A stretch of 64,000 nucleotides of DNA from Eutreptiella sp. 'Long Island Sound 2002' (lineage: Eukaryota > Euglenozoa > Euglenophyceae > Eutreptiales > Eutreptiaceae), in assembly GCA_964036045.1 (NCBI GenBank), contig OZ038385.1:24264853-24328852 (forward strand), in the 5' to 3' direction. Under the pieces are notes generated by a model. That model saw only the letters and a list, made by a program, of their open reading frames with translations. It was not told the origin of the DNA and did no database searches. Numbering within the stretch: position 1 is the first letter of the stretch; every line of letters starts with the position of its first letter. Made by a program: the position numbers and the translations under genes. Below, one piece after another: positions 10,252 through 18,565 of the stretch.

Positions 10252-13200
10252 ATGCCCGCGGCACAGAAACCCCCAGTGAATAACAGTGAATCAGTTGTTC
10301 CGATGCCCCCGTTGCATATCCAACGGCGGCTCACACACTCAGTGGATGGGATCTCTGTCTGGCACCACCCCGCATGCCGCGCCACTGTGCAACACCACCA
10401 CGCAGATGACAGACCCCCCCCGGAACCCCCGCCCGACCCCCACCCAGCCGCACTAGGAAAACATCACGTGGCGCACTGGGGAGATTTGGGTATCAACCTG
10501 TTCGCGCTATTCCGCATCACAGACAAGCTATGGGTGTGGTGCCCCCCAGGGGACCGTATCCGAGACCTAGACGATCTGCGCTGTTTTGGCAGCATCCAGG
10601 AATTCGAACTCCGGTGCACGGCCTCGGCTTTCTTGTCCCTTTCCCCCGCCCAACACCTGCGGCTTTCCCTACTATTTGATGAATACGGTAAGTGTCACAT
10701 GCGGTACGTCCATCCACCCCACAGCAAACACATCTTCTGGAGCCTACAGTTCCAGATGAAATCTGCCCTCCAAGCCGTGAACCCGGGAAGGTGGGCAGAT
10801 CTGATGCAGGCCAGCATTCCATATTGGCCCTATACTTCCCTCCCCGGCCTACGTGTACTCCGCCGAAAGTCACACGTGGGAGAGTGGTATGTGCATGTTC
10901 CACCCCCGGCTTTTCTTGTGTATGTCTGTGTGAACTTAAGAACGGGAGCGGTGTACGTTGGGCGAACCTCCCAAGCCCCGATCCAGCGGTTACGAAAACA
11001 CTACTGTGATGCACGAGCGGGCACAGACAGCGCCTCCTTCCATGCACAGCTCTTGCTTACTGACATCAGCAACTGGATCACCGTCCCGGTCCAGTACTGC
11101 GACACACTGTTCCAAACAGGGTTAGCGGAACGCCAGTGGTGGGCGGACCTACACAAGTGGGCCTTGAATGACATACCACCCGGGATCAACGAAACGGACA
11201 CACCAAACAAACAACGCGCCTACATCAACAGTAAAATGTTACACACACTACATGAACTGCGTCAGGCACGTGGTCTGAGGGACGCGCAAAGAGTGAAAGC
11301 ACTTCAGGCAGTACTCCGGGACACCGCACAACAAATAGGACTTCCGTTCCACGTTTCCGGGACTGTTGTTGTACCAAACCTGAGCACGACACAAAAAACG
11401 GTGATCACGGGCATCCTACGAAACGTCTTACGCGACAGCGCCCTGGAGGCTTATGAGCGCCAGGCCCTGAGGCACACGGTGCGTATTGTCCGCTCCAACC
11501 CCCACACCGTACGCTCGGTCTTCCAGTCCAAAGCAATGGCACAGTCCAGAATGATGCAAAAGCCCCCCTGCCGCTGTGCAGAGTCTGCGAGTCAGGCGAA
11601 GCAATACGGGGATGTACTTGACGTCGACGGCCACGTGGCACTGATACCGGTTGCACTGAATGTGGGGGGCCACGGCGGACTGAGGCCAAATGACCCCGTC
11701 CCCATCGCAGGAAGCGAGGCACGTAAAAAGGCGATCTCTGGGATCACCACCTTCTGCACACACCTGAATGTACCTGTACCTCCGCTGGACACCCTTTTAC
11801 CCCCCTCACTGTTTCCGGAATCGGGAACACTCCTGCGCCAATTGCGGCGCCTATCAAAATTCCTTGCATCTTTCCAGTACACCAGAATTGTGGATAAAGG
11901 GTCGGGGGAACTCTGGGGTTTCTGCTCAGCTTGGGTTTGGGAAAAGGTAACTGAATTTATGGTTAACGAAAAATTCCAAGACACGGGGTGGACCCAGGAC
12001 CAGTGGACACGTGCCATTGCAGACGCGGTCTCGGATATGGAGCTAGAGCGAAACAAACACGGGAAGCTGTGCATCCTCTATGTCCTGGCAAAGGCAAAGT
12101 CGCGACGCACAGGAAAATGGGTTTTCAGAGGCATCTCTGCCTCCCCTGCCCCCGTCCTCCAACAGCGCCAACTACGGAAGGGTGCGCGCGCGTTCACCTG
12201 TATGCTCCGCATGTTACAAACGGAAATCACGCACAACTTCCAATACACAGACATCCAGGCAGTGTCAGGCTGGCTGCACTTCGTGGCACGAAAGGGGGCA
12301 CACGCAATCACGGAGGTGGACTGCAAAAAACAATTTGACAAGATACACCCGAGGGATGTAACACGAGCGTTTGAAAAGGCGACAAAATGGCTGACCAAGA
12401 AAAGGCGCTGGAGGCAGCACCAGCTACACTGGTCGATCCACAGGGACACACCCAAATTGGACAGAGCAGGCGTGGCGGCCATTGAAAAGTTTTGGGTGCT
12501 ACCACACACCCATCTGTCAAAAATGCTGAACTTTGAGCTGTTGCACAACAATGTCCTACAGGCGGTGGGTCAGTTGTGGAGTAGGAAGGTCAGCATCCCG
12601 ATGGGAGGACCTTTCTCGGCACAAAGTGCAGACTTGCACACCTTGTGGGGAGTGAAGAGGAATGGTAAGAGGATGAAGAACTGGGGAAACATGAGCCTGT
12701 CCGAGGACGGCTACGTTTTCTGGACCAGAGGCACAATGTGGTTCAGCCTGGCACAGTTCAGGCACAATGTCCTGCTGGCTACCAACCTACCCCCCGGCAC
12801 GCGCACCACACTTGTACAGGAAGTCTGTGACCTGCTGGCAGGTATCTGGGACCTCGAAGTGCTGTGCGACTGCGTGGACGGGGGGGCCCAGTCATGTGAC
12901 GGGGACTGCCTGGGCCAGAGCCGGCGCGCACTGGGGGTTCACATGACGGTGGGAGGGGGCCACTGTTGCGCGATCACGCATCCCTCGGCACTCACGGACA
13001 CCTGGGAACTCCGGTACGGTGCACCCCTCATCAGTCCGGCACGCGCACCCAGAGAGTATTTGCCTTGTATACTGATTAGCAGCCTCACCGGCACCCTCCC
13101 CTGGCAGCAAACATGGTCTGCCCAAATTCTGTCGGCACTTGCCTGGGCCCAGCTAGCAATGCTTTCAGGCTACAGGCGAATGACGGTGATGCGGGCGCTG

Positions 13201-13464
13201 CACAAAGCAGTGCGCCGTGTGTATGCCGCCTCCCCGTGGTGGTCGGAAAACACTATGCGCGCCGTGTACAGCGTCGGTCATGAGCTCCCATGCTCCCGTG
13301 GAACCGCCACAGCGAAACTGGTGCACTGGCTTGCAAACAAAGCCGTCTGGGAAGGGGACAGATACACGGATAGGGAAATCCCAGAAGATCTTCAGCCGGA
13401 GGGATACACGCCAGCCTGGTGCATGGACATCGCCCTCCTGCGGAAAATGGCCACTGTGCACTGA
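10252..13464 (+). CDS. GIY-YIG endonuclease / reverse transcriptase protein of a Penelope-like retroelement
   Basis: This is an uninterrupted frame of 1070 codons from the first ATG. The frame is open from 10213, just after the TG tract. The N-terminal part carries a GIY-YIG nuclease: LVYVCVN, then YVGRT (about residue 235), an R..LRKH block, and AERQWW..ALND with the expected catalytic Glu near residue 293. The C-terminal part is RT-like. Motif A reads TEVDCKKQF with Asp about 690, motif B reads IPMGGPFSAQ at about 782, and the motif C position reads QFRHN with His at about 838. In the related decayed copy at 2883 that core is FRDN, so the intact gene appears to have lost the metal-binding Asp by one base change. 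The nuclease-first order resembles Penelope-like elements with an N-terminal endonuclease (established family, inferred assignment). The decayed copy has extra N-terminal sequence, so this copy may be 5' truncated at the TG border. Confidence 0.7.
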   Translation: MPAAQKPPVNNSESVVPMPPLHIQRRLTHSVDGISVWHHPACRATVQHHHADDRPPPEPPPDPHPAALGKHHVAHWGDLGINLFALFRITDKLWVWCPPGDRIRDLDDLRCFGSIQEFELRCTASAFLSLSPAQHLRLSLLFDEYGKCHMRYVHPPHSKHIFWSLQFQMKSALQAVNPGRWADLMQASIPYWPYTSLPGLRVLRRKSHVGEWYVHVPPPAFLVYVCVNLRTGAVYVGRTSQAPIQRLRKHYCDARAGTDSASFHAQLLLTDISNWITVPVQYCDTLFQTGLAERQWWADLHKWALNDIPPGINETDTPNKQRAYINSKMLHTLHELRQARGLRDAQRVKALQAVLRDTAQQIGLPFHVSGTVVVPNLSTTQKTVITGILRNVLRDSALEAYERQALRHTVRIVRSNPHTVRSVFQSKAMAQSRMMQKPPCRCAESASQAKQYGDVLDVDGHVALIPVALNVGGHGGLRPNDPVPIAGSEARKKAISGITTFCTHLNVPVPPLDTLLPPSLFPESGTLLRQLRRLSKFLASFQYTRIVDKGSGELWGFCSAWVWEKVTEFMVNEKFQDTGWTQDQWTRAIADAVSDMELERNKHGKLCILYVLAKAKSRRTGKWVFRGISASPAPVLQQRQLRKGARAFTCMLRMLQTEITHNFQYTDIQAVSGWLHFVARKGAHAITEVDCKKQFDKIHPRDVTRAFEKATKWLTKKRRWRQHQLHWSIHRDTPKLDRAGVAAIEKFWVLPHTHLSKMLNFELLHNNVLQAVGQLWSRKVSIPMGGPFSAQSADLHTLWGVKRNGKRMKNWGNMSLSEDGYVFWTRGTMWFSLAQFRHNVLLATNLPPGTRTTLVQEVCDLLAGIWDLEVLCDCVDGGAQSCDGDCLGQSRRALGVHMTVGGGHCCAITHPSALTDTWELRYGAPLISPARAPREYLPCILISSLTGTLPWQQTWSAQILSALAWAQLAMLSGYRRMTVMRALHKAVRRVYAASPWWSENTMRAVYSVGHELPCSRGTATAKLVHWLANKAVWEGDRYTDREIPEDLQPEGYTPAWCMDIALLRKMATVH

Positions 13465-13666
13465 ACGCATGCTGAACACACCTCCCTGGGTTGCCTCACC
13501 TCCCCCAACCCCTGTCTGCTGGGCCCCTGGACGTCAAGTTTGTCGAGAACCCACAAGGGTGCGTCGGCACCTGTCCCCGGTGATTTGCAGTGGGTTGGGG
13601 GGGGCACAACACTGACTGTCCGAATTTTTCCGAATACAATTTTTCACACAAACAGGTAAGAGGCAT
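13465..13666. other. 3' flank of the RT gene, no recognised feature
   Basis: About 200 bp of pyrimidine-rich then G-rich sequence follow the stop codon. It does not resemble the flank after the decayed copy at 3642. Confidence 0.5.
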
Positions 13667-13734
13667 GGACGGTCTAGTGGTATGCGCCATGGCTGGCGCT
13701 CGTCGTGGTCGGGGGTTCGAATCCCGGTTCGTCC
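13667..13734 (+). ncRNA. tRNA-like sequence with A and B boxes
   Basis: GGTCTAGTGGT matches a pol III A box and GGTTCGAATCC matches a B box, spaced as in a tRNA. The outer ends GGACGG and TTCGTCC can pair over about six positions. The TpsiC stem is weak and no standard 5-bp anticodon arm with a 7-nt loop can be drawn, so a functional tRNA is unlikely. It is better read as a tRNA pseudogene or the head of a SINE. Confidence 0.4.
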
Positions 13735-13878
13735 GTCCGTCCAGGGGCCCGTCGGTGAGGCCCCCGCCACCGCCCCCGTCAGCATCCCGCTCCACCACCG
13801 GTACCGCCGGTGCGACGGGTGGCGTGTCTCCTCCATTTTTTCCAACCCCAACCCCGGCCCCTGGGCCCCGGAGACCAG

Positions 13879-14061
13879 AAAAACGAAGCACCAGACACAG
13901 CACACCTGCAGCAGCGCGCTCCGTCACTGCTACCGCCGTCCGCCGGGTGGCGCATGTCCTCCTCATAGTCCTCTTCCGCTTGCCCGCGGAAGAGGACTCG
14001 AACTCGGGTCTTCAGGGCGGCGGCCGGCTGCACGGCCGCTCCACCACGCTGCGGGAAACCC
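13879..14061 (-). mobile_element. tRNA-derived SINE-like element, copy 1
   Basis: On the minus strand it starts with a tRNA-like head: an A-box-like TGGTGGAGCGG (14036-14046) and a B box GAGTTCGAGTCC (13994-14005). A body of about 100 bp follows and is shared with the second copy at 14141-14322. A more diverged piece of the same body is visible around 13796-13845. The element type is inferred from the two boxes and from the presence of two copies. Confidence 0.5.
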
Positions 14062-14140
14062 AGGCAAACACCGGTCTCACCACCTCTCCTGCGCCCCCTG
14101 TCTTGAATGTTTCTTGTCGGTTGTATAACTGGGGTTTCAC

Positions 14141-14322
14141 AAAAACGAGGCACCGGGCACAGCACACCTGCAGCAGCGCGCCCCGTCACTGCTACCGGCG
14201 TCCGCCGGGTGGCGCATTTCCTCCTCGTATTCCTCCTCCGCTTGCCTGCGGAAGAGGGCTCGAACTCGGGTCTTCAGGGTGCCAGCCAGCTGCACGGCCG
14301 CTGCACCACGCTGCGCAAACCT
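14141..14322 (-). mobile_element. tRNA-derived SINE-like element, copy 2
   Basis: This is a second copy of the 13879-14061 element in the same orientation, clearly alignable end to end. The B box reads GAGTTCGAGCCC (14256-14267) and the A-box region TGGTGCAGCGG (14298-14308). Confidence 0.5.
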
Positions 14323-14536
14323 CGGGCCCCCTTCCACACCTCCTGCCCTCCCTGAATGTTCTCCTGTGTGTGTGTGGCGGGGTGGTGGCACCCAGCACAC
14401 GATAAATCTAGGCTATGGCAACGGCAGTGCACGAGCTCCTCCGCGGGCGGTTTTATGGTCTGTTGCGGGGTGCAGAACTGAACTCGGGAAATGGTAAGGT
14501 CCACTGTCCGGAACTGCATTTGCTCATTCTCTACCA

Positions 14537-14762
14537 ACAGACCGAAAGACGTCTAGGACAGCTCTGCTGTTCCTGAGGAGTTTTCTTTCAACCGCTTTTC
14601 TTGCTTCGTTCTTGTCTCGCGGTTCCCAACGTGTGTGTGTGTGTAAAGTGCAGCACATTGCCGCGTTTTCTGACAGACCGAAAGACGTCTAGGACGGCTC
14701 TGCTGTCCCTGAGGAGTTTTCTTTCACCGCTTTTCTTGCTCTGTTCTTGTTTTTGCGGTTCT

Positions 14763-14765
<3 letters not shown>
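14537..14765 (+). repeat. Direct repeat (two ~95-bp copies) with hammerhead-like motifs
   Basis: Copies at 14537-14631 and 14673-14765 are closely similar, and each runs into a TG tract. Each reads CGAAA, GACGTC, TA, a 7-bp stem with a TCU loop, then CTGAGGAG. This is the order of hammerhead ribozyme core elements (GAAA, stem III, UH cleavage site, stem I, CUGANGA). Between the copies one stem base changes from A to G and another from T to C, and pairing is kept. A partner strand for stem II beyond its first pair is not found, so activity is doubtful. Confidence 0.45.
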
Positions 14766-14832
<67 letters not shown>

Positions 14833-14917
14833 ATGTGTGTGTGTGTGTGTGTGTGTGGGTGTGTGTGCGTGTGTGTGTGTGTGTGTGTGTATGTGTGTAT
14901 GTGTGTGTGTGTGTGTA
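14766..14917. repeat. (TG)n tract preceding repeat unit 2
   Basis: This TG tract, with a few GA and GG interruptions, ends exactly where repeat unit 2 begins. Confidence 0.95.
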
Positions 14918-16240
14918 CCCCCACTGCCGCCCAGGGGCGCGTGACCTCACCGTGGTGTGGGGGTGAAACCGGGGGGGGATCCCCCCCGGGCTAACACGCA
15001 ATCTTGGGGGTGCCCTGGTCCAGCCGCGGCGGCCAGGGCACGGGATCGCGCGCCCCACCCCTCGCCGGCCACCGTGGGAGAGCCACGATGGCACAGGGCG
15101 GGCTCCACCGGGGGGTGGCGGTATGCGGGAGTAACCCGGGTCCCCCTGTGACCCAGCCCTCTCCAGGGCTCGTGTGCGCTCCCCTACCCCAACCCACTGC
15201 ACCTTGTGTTCTGCACAGGTACAGGTGTGGCAGCAGGGCAGGTGCAGCAATGCGTAGGCGAGACGCAAGGGTTCGCGGTGCTGGCTCCGGGGTGACCCGG
15301 AGGGAAGTATCCTTTGGTGCAGATCTTGGTTGCAGTAGCGAGTATTCTTTCTGGTGGCTCATGCAGGCTCTCTCTTTCAGAGGCCTGCTGCTGGCCTGAG
15401 TGGGACCGGAGTGGAGCAGGCTTCCATACCAACAGACGTTGCATATGGGTCAGTCTAATGTAAGCCAGATGGCAATGCTCACGGAGGGCAAAGGCTGCAA
15501 AGTACGGGGCCTCTGGCTCCGGGTCAAGGGCCAAGGGGGGGCGCCATCCCCCCCAGGACCCAGATGTGTATGTATCAAGTAATGTACGTACGTTACTGAA
15601 AGAACCACAGTATTGTATAATGTACGCCTCCGGCCAACAACCAGGGAGGGCCGGAGGTCCGGGTAAAAGCCCCGGACCCCCCAACGGCAGCCCCAAAGGT
15701 GAGCGCACCACTGGACGGGGCATGTCTGCGGGGTAAAACAAGCGCTGAGTAAAAACCTAACGTAATAAATAGTGCTTACTGCTATAACTAATGCTTAACG
15801 GGTAAATGGCCCCCCCCCGGGGCCAGTTTAGTGCGCACCCCCCAGAGCCGGACTCGACCGGCCGTGCTGAGGCGAGCCCAGCAATGGGTATGGCAGGCCA
15901 GACTTTATGTGCTGGTAGCCACGCCTCAGCACACTCCGCGGGCTTATAAGGCCCGCGGGGGCCCCAAATACCGTTACGTTCGGGAGTTAAGCCCCGGCGG
16001 AATTTGGGGTTGTTCTTGGTTAAGAGGACTCACGTTGAGTCCCTGCTACTGCTAACCCGGGGTTATGGTCTCCGGTACTGCCTGCTTACTTGCCTGCTGC
16101 TGCTAAGAGGTAGGAACGGGGTAGGACTGACCCCCCCCCCACCCTCCCCCCCCCCCCAACCCCGCCGGCGCCAGGGGCCCTCAGCCAGGAGTGGCGAGGA
16201 GCACCCACCACCACCGGCAGCGAGGGGTTGGGGGGAACCC

Positions 16241-18565
16241 TCCCCCACACAGCGGCGGTTACACCCGAGTCCCTCCGGTCCTGCCTGGGCCGCGGAGGGA
16301 TAGGGACGCCCCGTGGGGGTTTTGAGGACACACGAAGGGTTCCCTCCCCCACACAGCGGCGGTTACACCCGAGTCTCTCCGGTCCTGCCTGGGCCGCGGA
16401 GGGATAGGGACGCCCCGTGGGGGCTTGGGGGCGCACGGAGAGGTTCCTCCCCCACACAGCGGCGGTTACACCCGAGTCCCTCCGGTCCTGCCTGGGCCGC
16501 GGGGGGATAGGGACGCCCCGTGGGTTCGTCAGGTATTTCTCCTTCCCCCCACACAGCGGCGGTTACACCCGAGTCCCTCCGGTCCTGCCTGGGCCGCGGA
16601 GGGATAGGGACGCCCCGTGGGGTTTGTGGGCGCACGGAGAGGTCCCTCCCCCACACAGCGGCGGCTACACCCGAGTCCCTCCGGTCCTGCCTGGGCCGCG
16701 GAGGGATAGGGCCGCCCCGTGGGGTTTGTGGGCGCACGGAGAGGTCCCTCCCCCACACAGCGGCGGCTACACCCGAGTCCCTCCGGTCCTGCCTGGGCCG
16801 CGGAGGGATAGGGCCGCCCCGTGGGGTTTGTGGGCGCACGGAGAGGTCCCTCCCCCACACAGCGGCGGTTACACCCGAGTCTCTCCGGTCCTGCCTGGGC
16901 CGCGGAGGGATAGGGACGCCCCGTGGGTTCGTCAGGTATTTCTCCTTCCCCCCACACAGCGGCGGTTACACCCGAGTCCCTCCGGTCCTGCCTGGGCCGC
17001 GGAGGGATAGGGACGCCCCGTGGGGTTTGTGGGCGCACGGAGAGGTCCCTCCCCCACACAGCGGCGGCTACACCCGAGTCCCTCCGGTCCTGCCTGGGCC
17101 GCGGAGGGATAGGGCCGCCCCGTGGGGTTTGTGGGCGCACGGAGAGGTCCCTCCCCCACACAGCGGCGGTTACACCCGAGTCTCTCCGGTCCTGCCTGGG
17201 CCGCGGAGGGATAGGGACGCCCCGTGGGGGTCTGGGGGCGCACGGAGAGGTCCCTCCCCCACACAGCGGCGGTTACACCCGAGTCCCTCCGGTCCTGCCT
17301 GGGCCGCGGAGGGATAGGGACGCCCCGTGGGGGTTTGGGGGCGCACGGAGAGGTCCCTCTCCCACACAGCGGCGGTTACACCCGAGTCCCTCCGGTCCTG
17401 CCTGGGCCGCGGGGGGATAGGGACGCCCCGTGGGTTCGTCAGGTATTTCTCCTTCCCCCCACACAGCGGCGGTTACACCCGAGTCCCTCCGGTCCTGCCT
17501 GGGCCGCGGAGGGATAGGGACGCCCCGTGGGGTTTGTGGGCGCACGGAGAGGTCCCTCCCCCACACAGCGGCGGTTACACCCGAGTCTCTCCGGTCCTGC
17601 CTGGGCCGCGGAGGGATAGGGACGCCCCGTGGGGGTCTGGGGGCGCACGGAGAGGTCCCTCCCCCACACAGCGGCGGTTACACCCGAGTCCCTCCGGTCC
17701 TGCCTGGGCCGCGGAGGGATAGGGACGCCCCGTGGGGGTTTGGGGGCGCACGGAGAGGTCCCTCTCCCACACAGCGGCGGTTACACCCGAGTCCCTCCGG
17801 TCCTGCCTGGGCCGCGGGGGGATAGGGACGCCCCGTGGGTTCGTCAGGTATTTCTCCTTCCCCCCACAAAGCGGCGGTTACACCCGAGTCCCTCCGGTCC
17901 TGCCTGGGCCGCGGAGGGATAGGGACGCCCCGTGGGGTTTGTGGGCGCACGGAGAGGTCCCTCCCCCACACAGCGGCGGTTACACCCGAGTCTCTCCGGT
18001 CCTGCCTGGGCCGCGGAGGGATAGGGACGCCCCGTGGGGGTTTGGGGGCGCACGGAGAGGTCCCTCCCCCACACAGCGGCGGCTACACCCGAGTCCCTCC
18101 GGTCCTGCCTGGGCCGCGGGGGGATAGGGACGCCCCGTGGGGGTTTGGGGACACACGAAGGGTCCCTCCCCCACACAGCGGCGGTTACACCCGAGTCCCT
18201 CCGGTCCTGCCTGGGCCGCGGAGGGATAGGGACATCCCGTGGGGGTTTGGGGACACACGAAGGGTTCCCTCCCCCACACAGCGGCGGCTACACCCGAGTC
18301 TCTCCGGTCCTGCCTGGGCCGCGGAGGGATAGGGACGCCCCGTGGGGGTTTGGGGGCGCACGGAGAGGTCCCTCCCCCACACAGCGGCGGTTACACCCGA
18401 GTCCCTCCGGTCCTGCCTGGGCCGCGGAGGGATAGGGACGCCCCGTGGGGGTTTGGGGGCGCACGGAGAGGTCCCTCCCCCACACAGCGGCGGTTACACC
18501 CGAGTCCCTCCGGTCCTGCCTGGGCCGCGGAGGGATAGGGACGCCCCGTGGGGGTTTGGGGACAC
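16241..18565. repeat. 103-bp minisatellite with higher-order structure, about 23 units (unit 2)
   Basis: The monomer is the same as at 5561-6196. A marker monomer containing GTTCGTCAGGTATTTCTCC recurs at about 16517, 16920, 17430 and 17835, that is, every four or five monomers, which shows block duplication of multi-monomer segments. Confidence 0.92.

Noticed and set aside
9900-10264. Val-Cys and Thr-His repeat proteins in TG tracts (also at 14.8 and 24.8 kb)
   Set aside because: They are simple translations of TG/CA microsatellites in every frame.
13015-13045. Hammerhead core CTGATGAG on the minus strand
   Set aside because: It lies within the RT coding sequence, and no GAAA element follows at a suitable distance.
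13667-13734. Functional tRNA gene
   Set aside because: A and B boxes are good, but the T stem has two mismatches and no standard anticodon arm can be drawn.
16300-18500. Long open frames on both strands across the 103-bp array
   Set aside because: Same explanation: the period is 1 modulo 3 with no stops in the monomer, and there is no protein-like constraint between monomers.
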